Shown here piece by piece: positions 7,706 to 15,857 of a DNA stretch of 64,000 bases. The notes beneath the pieces were generated by a model. The model saw only the letters and a program-made list of their open reading frames with translations. It made no database searches and had not been told where the DNA came from. The first letter of the stretch is position 1. Every line of letters starts with the position of its first letter. A program made the position numbers and the translations under genes. The stretch is from an uncultured Veillonellaceae bacterium. GTDB lineage: Bacteria > Bacillota > Negativicutes > Veillonellales > Dialisteraceae. The DNA is taken from assembly GCA_958348245.1 (NCBI GenBank), contig CATVYJ010000009.1, forward strand, positions 11,835 to 75,834. The letters are read 5' to 3'.

Positions 7706-9118
7706 ATGGCGGAAGAACGGAAGAAGAGCCGCATCGACGACGTGGCGCGCAACCTCTACGACGTGAAGGATGCGGCGGAATTTTCCTACAAGGCGGATAC
7801 GGGCCTCACGGAGGCGGTCATCCGGGAAATTTCCGCCCAGAAGGACGAGCCCGCGTGGATGCTGGAAAAGCGCCTCGCCGCGCTCCGCATCTACGAAACG
7901 CTGGATGTCGCGCCGTGGATGCCGGACATTTCCGAGCTGGACATGGCGCACATCGACACGTACGTGCGGCCGAAGACGGACATGAAGGCCCGGTGGGAGG
8001 ACCTGCCGGAAAATATCCGCAATACGTTCGACCGGCTGGGCATTCCCGAGGCGGAGAAGAAATCGCTCGCCGGCGTGGGCGCGCAGTACGACTCGGAAGT
8101 GGTGTACCACAACGTGCAGGAAGAGCTGGCCCGGCAGGGCGTGATTTACGTGGATTTCGAGACGGCGGTGAAGGACTATCCCGAGCTGGTGAAGCCATAT
8201 TTCGGACGGCTCATCCCGCCGAATTATCATAAATTCGCGGCCCTCCACTACGCGGTGTGGTCCGGGGGGTCTTTCGTGTACGTGCCGAAGGGTGTGGACG
8301 TGAAGCTGCCGCTCCAGAGCTATTTCCGGCTGAACGCGCCGGGGGCGGGCCAGTTTGAGCACACGCTCATCATCGTGGACGAAGGGGCGCGGTGCCACTT
8401 CATCGAAGGGTGCTCCGCGCCGCGGTACAATGTGGCCAATCTCCACGCCGGCGCGGTGGAGCTCTTCGTGAAGAAGGGCGCGGAGCTCCGGTACTCCACC
8501 ATCGAGAACTGGTCGAAGAATATGTACAATCTCAATACGAAGCGGGCGCTCGTGGAGGACGACGGCCGCATGATCTGGGTGAGCGGGTCCTTCGGCTCGC
8601 ACACGTCGTGCCTTTACCCCGACACGGTGCTCAAGGGCGACCGCTCCACCTGCGAATTTACGGGCATCACCTTTGCCGGGAAAGGACAGTTCCTCGACAC
8701 GGGCTCCAAGGTGGAATGCTGGGGGAAAGATACGAACCTCAATATCCACTCGAAGTCCATCTCGAAGGGCGGCGGCGCGGCCGTTTACCGGGGCGTGGTG
8801 CACATCGGGCCGCACGCGTCCGGCGCGAAGGGGGCCATCAGCTGCGAGTCCCTCATGCTGGACAACGAATCCCGGTCGGACACTATCCCGGACATCATCA
8901 TTGAAAATGACGATATCGATCTGGGCCACGAGGCGAAGATCGGGCGCATTCCCGACGAAGATATTTATTACCTCATGAGCCGCGGACTCACCGAAGAAGA
9001 CGCGAAGGCCATGCTCGTGCGGGGCTTTGCGGAGCCCATTTCCCGGGCGCTTCCCCTCGAGTACGCCGTGGAGATGAACCGGCTCATCGATCTGGAATTT
9101 GAAGGGGCCATCGGGTGA
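7706..9118 (+). CDS. sufB: Fe-S cluster assembly scaffold SufB
   Basis: 470 residues, standard length. SufB forms the SufBC2D complex on which nascent clusters are built. Seen: YDSEVVYHNV, FAALHYAVWSGGSFVYVPKGV, the beta-helix core, GSKVECWGKDTNLNIHSKSISKGGG and C-terminal ESLMLDNESRSDTIPDIIIENDDIDLGHEAKIGR, including the conserved Glu/Asp/His residues used at the SufB-SufD interface. It lies one base after the sufC stop and is followed 6 bp later by sufD, of which it is a paralogue. Confidence 0.97.
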   Translation: MAEERKKSRIDDVARNLYDVKDAAEFSYKADTGLTEAVIREISAQKDEPAWMLEKRLAALRIYETLDVAPWMPDISELDMAHIDTYVRPKTDMKARWEDLPENIRNTFDRLGIPEAEKKSLAGVGAQYDSEVVYHNVQEELARQGVIYVDFETAVKDYPELVKPYFGRLIPPNYHKFAALHYAVWSGGSFVYVPKGVDVKLPLQSYFRLNAPGAGQFEHTLIIVDEGARCHFIEGCSAPRYNVANLHAGAVELFVKKGAELRYSTIENWSKNMYNLNTKRALVEDDGRMIWVSGSFGSHTSCLYPDTVLKGDRSTCEFTGITFAGKGQFLDTGSKVECWGKDTNLNIHSKSISKGGGAAVYRGVVHIGPHASGAKGAISCESLMLDNESRSDTIPDIIIENDDIDLGHEAKIGRIPDEDIYYLMSRGLTEEDAKAMLVRGFAEPISRALPLEYAVEMNRLIDLEFEGAIG

Positions 9119-9130
9119 GGAGGCATGGAA

Positions 9131-10171
9131 ATGGAAACAATCAACCGGCTGCCCATGCTCACATGGCGCTACCTGAAAACAAACGACAGCACGCTTCCTT
9201 TCCGCACGCCCGAACGGCGCGCCGCCGCGAAGTGGTCGGACGAAACGTATTTCACGCCCGGCGCGGCGCTTCCCGCCCGCTTTGAAGGGGCATCCCCCGC
9301 GTGGGTGGATGCGGCCCTCGCGGGCGAGGCGTACACCGTCTCCATCCCCGACGGGGCGGACGTGGCGCTTGCCGCGGACATTCTCCTGGACGGCGCGCAT
9401 CCCGACTACGCGGGGACCTACGTCTTCCGCGTGGGCCGGGGCGCGCGGCTCCGCCTCCTCTGGAAATGGCGGGGCGGCGGGGAAGCGGGCACGGCGGCGC
9501 TCTCCGCGGCGTACGAACTCGCCGAAGGGGCGCGCCTCCACGTATCCGCCGCGGGAAGCGGCCTGTCCGGGGCGCTCCTCTGCAGCCAGCGCCTCGTGGA
9601 AGCGGCGGCGGGGGCCGAAGCGGAGCTGGTCTCCGCCGACCTCGGAGGCGAAACGGTCATCGTCCACAGCCGGGGCTATCTCGACGGAGCGCGGGCGTCC
9701 ATGAAGGAATACGGCGTCTATGCCGCGGGCGGGACGCAGCACCTCGATCTCTTCTACCACATCGACCATATCGGGACGGAGACGGAGAGCGACATCGAAG
9801 TGAAAGGCGCGCTCGCGGGACGGGCGAAAAAAATCTTCCGCAGCACCATCGATTTCAAGCGGGGCTGCTCCGGCGCGGTGGGCAGCGAAGGCGACTACGC
9901 CGTCCAGCTCGACCCGACGACGAAGAATATTTCCCTGCCGCTCCTTCTCTGCACGGAAGACAACGTGCAGGGCAACCACGCCTCCAGCGCTGGACAGATC
10001 GACGAAGGGACCGTATACTACCTCATGAGCCGCGGCCTCACCCGCGAGGAAGCGCGGCGCATCGTCGTCGAATCATTGATTCGTCCGCTCATCGACCGCC
10101 TGGATGAAAGCCTCCGGGAGGACGCGCTCGCCGCCGTGCGGGCGAAGCTGGACGAAGGAGGGAACCCATGA
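9131..10171 (+). CDS. sufD: Fe-S cluster assembly protein SufD
   Basis: 346 residues from ATG 9131; ATG 9125 is in frame but only one base from the GAGGAGG, so 9131 (seven bases away) is preferred. Beta-helical SufD paralogue of SufB. The N-terminal half is divergent and Ala/Gly-rich, while the C-terminal half has RSTIDFKRGCSGAVGSEGDYAVQLDPTTKN, EDNVQGNHASSAGQIDE and YYLMSRGLTREEARRIVVESLIRPLID, all SufD hallmarks. Partner of SufB and SufC in the scaffold complex. Its stop overlaps the sufS start by 4 bp. Confidence 0.95.
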   Translation: METINRLPMLTWRYLKTNDSTLPFRTPERRAAAKWSDETYFTPGAALPARFEGASPAWVDAALAGEAYTVSIPDGADVALAADILLDGAHPDYAGTYVFRVGRGARLRLLWKWRGGGEAGTAALSAAYELAEGARLHVSAAGSGLSGALLCSQRLVEAAAGAEAELVSADLGGETVIVHSRGYLDGARASMKEYGVYAAGGTQHLDLFYHIDHIGTETESDIEVKGALAGRAKKIFRSTIDFKRGCSGAVGSEGDYAVQLDPTTKNISLPLLLCTEDNVQGNHASSAGQIDEGTVYYLMSRGLTREEARRIVVESLIRPLIDRLDESLREDALAAVRAKLDEGGNP

Positions 10172-11400
10172 ATATCGAAGCCATCCGCAGGGATTTTCCC
10201 ATCCTTGACACCCGCTGCGGGGGGCGGCCCGTCGTCTATTTCGACAACGCCGCCACCACGCAGAAGCCGCTTCCCGTGCTCGAGGCGGCCTTCGAATACA
10301 GCACGCACCGCAACGGCAACCCCCACCGGGGCGCGCATTATTTCTCCATCGCCGCGTCTGAAGCCTACGACGGCTCGAAGGAAACGGTGCGGCGCTTCCT
10401 GAACGCGGCCGGCGCGGAAGAAATCATCTACACGCGCAACACTACGGAAAGCCTGAACCTCGTGGCCCGCTCGTGGGGCGAGACCCACCTCGGCCCGGGG
10501 GATAAAATTCTCATCACCATCGCCGAGCACCATTCCAATCTCGTGCCCTGGCAGCGCGCGGCGCGGAAAACCGGCGCGTCCCTCGAATATATCTATGTGG
10601 ACAGGGAAACCGGGCGTTTCCCGCCGGAAGAACTCGCCAAAATCGACGACCCGGCGGTGAAGCTCTTCGCCTTCGCCCAGGTGTCCAACGTGCTCGGCAT
10701 CGACTTCGACCCGAAGCCCCTCATTGCCCGGGCGCACGCCCACGGCGCGGTGGTCGTCCTCGACGGCGCGCAGAGCGCCCCCCATAAGAAAATCGACGTG
10801 CAGGACCTGGGGTGCGATTTCTTCGCCTTCTCCGGGCATAAGATGTGCGCCGCCGGCGGCATCGGCGTCCTCTACGGACAGCGCGCGCTCCTCGAAGAGA
10901 TGGAGCCCTTCCTCCTCGGCGGCGACATGATCGACACCGTGGAAGAGCAGACCACTACCTTCGCCGAGCTCCCCGCGAAATTTGAAGCGGGCACGCAGTA
11001 CGTGGAAGGGGCGGTCTCCCTCGAGGCGGCGATCCGCTACGTGGAAGCCGTCGGCTTCGATGCCATCCGTGAGCAGGAACGGAAACTCACCGCCCGGACC
11101 CTCGCGGGCCTTGCGGCCATTCCGCACATCCGCGTCATCGGTCCCACGGACCCCGCGGAAAAGGAAGGGCTCGTGTCCTTCACCGTGGACGACGTGCATC
11201 CCCACGACGTGGCGCAGATCCTCTCCGCAGAGGGCGTCTGCATCCGCACGGGCCACCACTGCGCCGAGCCGCTTCACCGCTATCTCGGCGTGAACGCCAC
11301 CTGCCGGGCGAGTTTCTATTTCTACAACACTGAAGAAGAAGTGGACTACTTCCTCGAAAAACTGAAGGGCGTCCGCCCCATGATGGGATATGATACGTAA
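10168..11400 (+). CDS. sufS: Cysteine desulfurase SufS (class II)
   Basis: 410 residues. PLP enzyme that takes sulfur from L-cysteine and hands persulfide to SufU. Seen: VYFDNAATTQKP at the N-terminus, the PLP lysine in FSGHKMCAAGG (Lys225), and the persulfide-carrying cysteine in RTGHHCAEP (Cys365), as in group II desulfurases. The start overlaps the sufD stop (ATGA), and the next gene begins immediately after its stop, so sufS and sufU are tightly coupled. A second desulfurase such as IscS is not encoded in the window. Confidence 0.97.
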   Translation: MNIEAIRRDFPILDTRCGGRPVVYFDNAATTQKPLPVLEAAFEYSTHRNGNPHRGAHYFSIAASEAYDGSKETVRRFLNAAGAEEIIYTRNTTESLNLVARSWGETHLGPGDKILITIAEHHSNLVPWQRAARKTGASLEYIYVDRETGRFPPEELAKIDDPAVKLFAFAQVSNVLGIDFDPKPLIARAHAHGAVVVLDGAQSAPHKKIDVQDLGCDFFAFSGHKMCAAGGIGVLYGQRALLEEMEPFLLGGDMIDTVEEQTTTFAELPAKFEAGTQYVEGAVSLEAAIRYVEAVGFDAIREQERKLTARTLAGLAAIPHIRVIGPTDPAEKEGLVSFTVDDVHPHDVAQILSAEGVCIRTGHHCAEPLHRYLGVNATCRASFYFYNTEEEVDYFLEKLKGVRPMMGYDT

Positions 11401-11841
11401 ATGGAACTGCAGCAGCTCTACACCGATCTGATTCTCGAATACAACAAAGACAGGACGAACAAGCGGAAACTCGCCTGCCCCACCATCGCCGAGCACGGCC
11501 ACAACGCCAGCTGCGGCGACGACATCACCCTCGAAGTGGAGATGAAAGACGGCGTCATCGCCGATCTCGCCTACACGGGCAGCGGCTGCGCCATCAGCCA
11601 GGCGTCCACCGCCATGATGGCCGAGCTCCTCCGGGGCCGGACCATCGACGAAGCGCTCCGCCTCGTCCATCTCTTCCTCGACATGATCCGGGGGAAAGTG
11701 ACCGACGACGCGGCCCTCGAAGAACTGGAAGCGGCGGTCTCGCTGAAAGACATCTCCCAGCTCCCCGTGCGCGTGAAATGCGCCGTCCTCGGCTGGCACA
11801 CCCTCGAGATCGCGCTGGAAAAACTGAAGAATCAGAAATAA
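11401..11841 (+). CDS. sufU: SufU zinc-dependent sulfurtransferase / scaffold
   Basis: 146 residues, IscU-fold. Accepts persulfide sulfur from SufS. Zinc and sulfur ligands are present: Cys38 and Asp40 (SCGDD), Cys63 (SGCAIS) and Cys127 (VKCAVLGW), with the insertion between the second and third Cys that separates SufU from IscU. The ATG directly abuts the sufS stop codon. Last gene of the suf operon; an intrinsic terminator follows 11 bp after its stop. Confidence 0.95.
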   Translation: MELQQLYTDLILEYNKDRTNKRKLACPTIAEHGHNASCGDDITLEVEMKDGVIADLAYTGSGCAISQASTAMMAELLRGRTIDEALRLVHLFLDMIRGKVTDDAALEELEAAVSLKDISQLPVRVKCAVLGWHTLEIALEKLKNQK

Positions 11842-11851
11842 CGCAAACGAA

Positions 11852-11877
11852 AACAGCCTCAGGCGGGGCTGTTTTTT
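11852..11877 (+). terminator. Terminator of suf operon
   Basis: AACAGCC / GGCTGTT stem with 8-nt loop and a T run. Confidence 0.9.
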
Positions 11878-11919
11878 CCTTTGAAATATCTTATTAGAAT
11901 AAGTGGAGCTGTAAAAATT

Positions 11920-12750
11920 TTATTGCGCAGTTGCAGAGGAATTGGATAAGGCGGCAATAATGGAATCGGCGATATATTGCATCCCTACATCGCCCGGATG
12001 TGTAGCGACGCCGGTATGTTCTACTTTATGAGAGGTGCCATCGTCCCCAAATACGACGGTGCCTATGCCGCATTGCGCGTTTTTATCATTTCTGATTTTA
12101 TCAAGAGATATAAAATCAATGTGAGCTTGCGCGGCAACTTGCGCTTTAATTGCGGACTTTCTGCTGTCCCAGAAATCATCGATTAAAAGGAGGCGGGCCT
12201 GCGGGCAGCGCGCATGTACATATGCGATTAATTCCGTTAAATCCTCAGAGAACGTAGAGAGATCATTTGCGTTTTCACTCAATTGAATGGTGATTAAATG
12301 AATCTTGGGATTGAGCTTCGCATCAAGCGTTTTTAATAATTGAGAGCGGTCATGGCTTTGGACTTCCCATACGGCGAAATTGTACGCAAGGGAAAAGACT
12401 TGTTTATGCTGCGCGGACAGCCAACGGGTAACAAGATGAAAGTAATCTTTTTCTTCACGGGAAGCAGCCATTCCAATTTCATTCCACCAGTAGCTGCATT
12501 TTCCGTGCTGCGTAATGCTATTGCCGATGGCAAAATAATTAAATGCAGACTCTGGCCAGGATACCGGATTCAGTACGGATAACTGACTTTCCAACAAGGC
12601 AATGTGCCGTTGTTGTTCCTTTATTTGTGTTGTTTGCCAATGTTCATGATTTATAAACTTTTTTATGAATTTTATGAGAAGGAGAGAAAGGATAGCAAGG
12701 GCGATGAATACGCTGATAAAAATGAGTGCTTCACTAAATGGGGGGGTCAT
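11920..12750 (-). CDS. Membrane-anchored SGNH/GDSL-type hydrolase
   Basis: 276 residues. AGGAGA lies five bases before the ATG. An N-terminal membrane helix (about residues 8-27) and a basic stretch are followed by a probable coiled segment and then an SGNH-hydrolase domain: FAIGNSITQHG carries the block I nucleophile Ser, and ATHPGDVGMQYIAD near the C-terminus carries the block V Asp/His. Such domains deacylate glycans or lipids; the topology would put the active domain outside the cytoplasmic membrane. The gene is visibly more AT-rich than its neighbours and stands alone between two units on the other strand, suggesting recent acquisition. Substrate unknown. Confidence 0.85.
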   Translation of the reverse strand: MTPPFSEALIFISVFIALAILSLLLIKFIKKFINHEHWQTTQIKEQQRHIALLESQLSVLNPVSWPESAFNYFAIGNSITQHGKCSYWWNEIGMAASREEKDYFHLVTRWLSAQHKQVFSLAYNFAVWEVQSHDRSQLLKTLDAKLNPKIHLITIQLSENANDLSTFSEDLTELIAYVHARCPQARLLLIDDFWDSRKSAIKAQVAAQAHIDFISLDKIRNDKNAQCGIGTVVFGDDGTSHKVEHTGVATHPGDVGMQYIADSIIAALSNSSATAQ

Positions 12751-12923
12751 ATAAATCTCCTTTCAAAATGATAAAATAAATTGTGGGGTGCAACGTATTT
12801 ATAACTTGATCAATATAATATCATAAAATAAAGAGAACGCATATCTTAGGATATAGAGACTTATGATTTGGCACTAGATCGGGCAGGAGTTCCGTATAGT
12901 AAAGAGAAAAGGAGGGGAGCGGT

Positions 12924-14378
12924 ATGATCCTCGACGCGCCGTGCGGACAGATGGAAGGATTGGAGAAAGGGGGACTCGCGCAGTTCCTGGGCATCCCTTA
13001 CGCGAAGCCGCCTGTGGGGGCGCTGCGGTTCCGGCCCACAGAGGCGCTGCCCCGCTGGGAGGGCGTGCGGTCCTGCACGAAGCCGGGCCGCGCCGCGCCG
13101 CAGCTCTGCGTGCCGGGGCTGACGAGCCTCAGGAAAGAGGAAACGCTCGACGAAGACTGCCTGTATCTGAACGTGACCACGCCGGACGTGCACGGCCATG
13201 CGCCGGTGCTCTTCTGGATTCACGCCGGAGCGTTTCAGAAAGGCTCGGGGACGCTCGGCATCCAGCCGGAGACCTTTGCGAAAGAAGGGCTCGTGGTGGT
13301 GAACGGCAATTACCGGCTGGGGGCGCTGGGCTTCCTCGACGTGTCCCGCTGGTTTGGAGACGATTACCGTCAGAGCGGGAACAACGGCCTCCTCGACATT
13401 CTGCAGGCGCTGCGGTGGACGAGAGACAATATTGCGGCTTTCGGCGGCGATCCGGACAACATCACGGTCATGGGGCAGAGCGCGGGCGCGAAAATCTGCG
13501 GGACGCTCGCCCTCATGCGGACCGCGCGGGGCCTCTTCCGCCGGGCCGTCCTGTGCAGCGGCGCCGTACAGTGCATCCGCAGCCGGCACACCGCGCAGAC
13601 CATCGCGGACCGGTTCCTCGCCGAGGCGGGCCTCACCGATGCGGATGCATCCGAGCTTCTCACCATGCCATGGGAGCGGATCCTGAAAGCGCAGACGAAT
13701 CTCTTCGCCGGGCTGAACCTGCACACCGTGGGGCCCGTCTTCGACGGGGTGAATTTCGGGGCAGACGATGCGCTCGCTCTCGTGCGGAACGGAGCCGGCC
13801 GGGACGTGGACCTCCTCATCGGCACGAACCGGGACGAAATGAATCTGTACTGGCACGTGTACAACGTGCACGGCCTCGACGACGCGCTGGCGGTGAAACT
13901 CTTCGGCAGCCGCGCGCCCATCGTCATGGACCATTACGCAAAGATTCCTCACGACGAAAATTTCCACAGGAATTTCATCCATTTCTTCACGGAGTACGTG
14001 TACCGCTCGGGCTCGCTCAAAATGGCGGAGGCCGCGGCGGAGGCGGGGCAGCGGGTGTACCTGTACCGCCTCGACTGGGACCGGCAGGCCTTCGGCGCGT
14101 GCCACGCGTCGGAGACGCAGTTCCTCATGGGCTTCGGCTCCGTCATCAGGGACGTGGACCGCTCGCCCGCGCACGAAGCGCTCGCGGAGGAAATGCGGGG
14201 GGCCTTCCTGCAATTCATCCGCACGGGACAGCCCGCCGCGGAAGGGCTGCCCCCGTGGCCGGCCTTCGACGGAGAGCGCCGCGCCATGATGGTCTTCGAC
14301 GCGCCGTGCCGCGTGGAGCGCGCGCCCGCGTCCGAAGCGGACCCGCGCATGCCCTATCCGATTTTTGAACTGGATTGA
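12924..14378 (+). CDS. Type B carboxylesterase family protein
   Basis: 484 residues, alpha/beta-hydrolase fold. ATG 12924 follows AGGAGGGGAGC. Seen: FLGIPYAKPPVGALRF, EDCLYLNVTTP, the oxyanion stretch WIHAGAFQKGSG, nucleophile elbow GQSAGA (Ser186), an acidic triad candidate in GTNRDEMN (about residue 300), and FGACHASE carrying the likely catalytic His (about 395). The oxyanion motif is usually HGGGF; here it reads HAGAF. No signal peptide, so probably cytoplasmic, acting on small esters. Monocistronic with its own terminator. Physiological substrate unknown. Confidence 0.92.
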   Translation: MILDAPCGQMEGLEKGGLAQFLGIPYAKPPVGALRFRPTEALPRWEGVRSCTKPGRAAPQLCVPGLTSLRKEETLDEDCLYLNVTTPDVHGHAPVLFWIHAGAFQKGSGTLGIQPETFAKEGLVVVNGNYRLGALGFLDVSRWFGDDYRQSGNNGLLDILQALRWTRDNIAAFGGDPDNITVMGQSAGAKICGTLALMRTARGLFRRAVLCSGAVQCIRSRHTAQTIADRFLAEAGLTDADASELLTMPWERILKAQTNLFAGLNLHTVGPVFDGVNFGADDALALVRNGAGRDVDLLIGTNRDEMNLYWHVYNVHGLDDALAVKLFGSRAPIVMDHYAKIPHDENFHRNFIHFFTEYVYRSGSLKMAEAAAEAGQRVYLYRLDWDRQAFGACHASETQFLMGFGSVIRDVDRSPAHEALAEEMRGAFLQFIRTGQPAAEGLPPWPAFDGERRAMMVFDAPCRVERAPASEADPRMPYPIFELD

Positions 14379-14389
14379 AAAGAGAAATC

Positions 14390-14425
14390 CATCCCGCGTC
14401 ATGAAAAACGCGGGATGTTTCTTTT
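14390..14425 (+). terminator. Terminator of carboxylesterase gene
   Basis: Perfect 10-bp stem CATCCCGCGT / ACGCGGGATG with 8-nt loop and TTTCTTTT tail. Confidence 0.9.
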
Positions 14426-14500
14426 GCACGAAAACGGATAGAATAATAGATAAGAGGAAGAAAAAACACGGCGGATTCTTTTGGAAGGGAGCATCGGGAG

Positions 14501-15193
14501 ATGAGAAAAAAAGACGGTCGATTGAAATTTAAAATGAAAAATCTTTGTGTGGGGCTTATGCTTGTGGAGTTTTCACAGGGAAACAGAAGAGAACAATTCA
14601 TTTGCAGTGAGGAAATCTCCGACCCCGTACCGGCTATGGTGGTCATGTATCGGCATTTGAAAGAGCGGAAGCCGTACGATTTTGTGGAATTTGATATGGG
14701 CTATGGAAGGCCCTTCGCATTTGAAATCGGAGAATATCAGGATGATACGGTGATGCTTCAACTGGATAATAATAGGACGTTTAAAGAAAGACTTCCCATA
14801 TCATACGTAGAAAATTTATTTGAAAATTTTTTTCGCGCAGTACGGGAAAGTATTGGCTATCCTTATGAGTTTCCATGCTTTGGATGGGGCGTCGATGAGG
14901 ATAAGGCGGAAATGATTGGGGATATGATAGAACAAAAATCTAAAGAATATTATGGTGGAGAATGGAATGGGACCATAGAAGATGAGCGGTCCAAAGCGGA
15001 AAATCGAGAGCAGCGTCTTCGCAGAAAACTTCGTCAAAGGTATCATGTTTTGCTGCCGGAGGGAAAAGAATACCTGAGGGACTATAATCGTTTGCTTTAC
15101 CAGCAAATTCCAGTGGAGGGGTGGAGCCCTCATAGAAAGAATGAATCCTTCCGCATCAGGACATATAAGCTGGCTAAAAATAATACAGATTGA
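14501..15193 (+). CDS. Hypothetical protein, AT-rich
   Basis: 230 residues, not recognised. ATG 14501 follows GGGAGC-CATCGGGAG-like purines; an in-frame ATG at 14534 is an alternative. No signal peptide or membrane helix. The N-terminal half looks like mixed beta strands (PYDFVEFDMGYGRPFAFEIGE; DDTVMLQLDNNRTF), the middle has paired aromatic/Gly residues (YPYEFPCFGWGVDEDKAEM), and the C-terminal third is highly charged and helical (ERSKAENREQRLRRKLRQR). Base composition is clearly lower in GC than the flanking genes, like the SGNH gene 2 kb upstream. A possible TTGCAC-N17-TAGATA promoter lies at 14424-14452. Could be an immunity or accessory protein, but nothing in the sequence decides it. 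Confidence 0.6.
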   Translation: MRKKDGRLKFKMKNLCVGLMLVEFSQGNRREQFICSEEISDPVPAMVVMYRHLKERKPYDFVEFDMGYGRPFAFEIGEYQDDTVMLQLDNNRTFKERLPISYVENLFENFFRAVRESIGYPYEFPCFGWGVDEDKAEMIGDMIEQKSKEYYGGEWNGTIEDERSKAENREQRLRRKLRQRYHVLLPEGKEYLRDYNRLLYQQIPVEGWSPHRKNESFRIRTYKLAKNNTD

Positions 15194-15221
15194 TTTCAGA
15201 TAATGATGGGAGGGGAAACGA

Positions 15222-15740
15222 ATGACACAGAGGGAACGGCTCATGGCGCTGCCGAAGGAGCGGCTGATTGATCTGCTGGAAATCTACGCGAAGGACTGGC
15301 TCGCCATGGACGGGGTGTGGTTCCAGTCGGTGGAGCGGGCGTACGGCATGGACGAAGCCATGCGGCACGACACGGCCATCTGGGAGCGGTTCACCGTCAT
15401 CGAGGCGAAGAAAATCAAAAAATTCCTTGCCCTTCCCGAGCGGCCCGGGCTGGATGGTCTCGCGGAGGCCCTGCGGTACCGCCTCTACGCGAACATCAAC
15501 GCCGACGAAATCCTCCGCACGGAGGACGCGCTCATCTACCGCACGCTCGCCTGCCGGGTGCAGCACGCCCGCGAGGCAAAGGGCATGCCCCTCCATCCGT
15601 GCAAAGCGGTGGGCCTCGTGGAGTACGGCGGCTTCGCCCGCGCCATCGACGACCGCATCCGCTGCGCGTGCCTCTCGTGCTATCCCGACGTGACGGATAC
15701 CACCTGCCACTGCGCGTGGAAATTTACGCTCGAAGAATGA
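15222..15740 (+). CDS. DUF6125-like cysteine-rich cytosolic protein
   Basis: 172 residues, start at ATG 15222 behind GGGAGGGG. Helical N-terminal half with LLEIYAKDWLAMDGVWFQSVE and IWERFTVIEAKKIKKFL; the C-terminal half has HPCKAVGLVEYGGFARAIDDRIRC followed by CLSCYPD and CHCAW, that is, several cysteines clustered in the last 50 residues that could bind metal or a cluster. The pattern matches small cytosolic proteins I recall as DUF6125. No defined role. It may be co-transcribed with the AT-rich gene 28 bp upstream despite differing in composition. Confidence 0.75.
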   Translation: MTQRERLMALPKERLIDLLEIYAKDWLAMDGVWFQSVERAYGMDEAMRHDTAIWERFTVIEAKKIKKFLALPERPGLDGLAEALRYRLYANINADEILRTEDALIYRTLACRVQHAREAKGMPLHPCKAVGLVEYGGFARAIDDRIRCACLSCYPDVTDTTCHCAWKFTLEE

Positions 15741-15754
15741 AAAATTTCAAGGAA

Positions 15755-15780
15755 AGTCCCGGACGCCCCGGGGCTTTTTG
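15755..15780 (+). terminator. Rho-independent terminator
   Basis: AAGTCCCGG / CCGGGGCTT stem with one G-U pair, then Ts, 14 bp after the DUF6125-like gene. Confidence 0.8.
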
Positions 15781-15801
15781 CGTGTCCCGCCGGCGGGCGG
15801 A

Positions 15802-15810
15802 TGGTATAAT
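15802..15810 (+). promoter_or_regulatory. Extended -10 element upstream of M20 peptidase gene
   Basis: TGG followed by TATAAT; no convincing -35 at 17 bp, consistent with an extended -10 promoter. Leader about 40 nt. Confidence 0.55.
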
Positions 15811-15857
15811 GAAGCCATTCAGGTGGTTCCATGTGGTGAAGGATAAGGAGAATCTCT

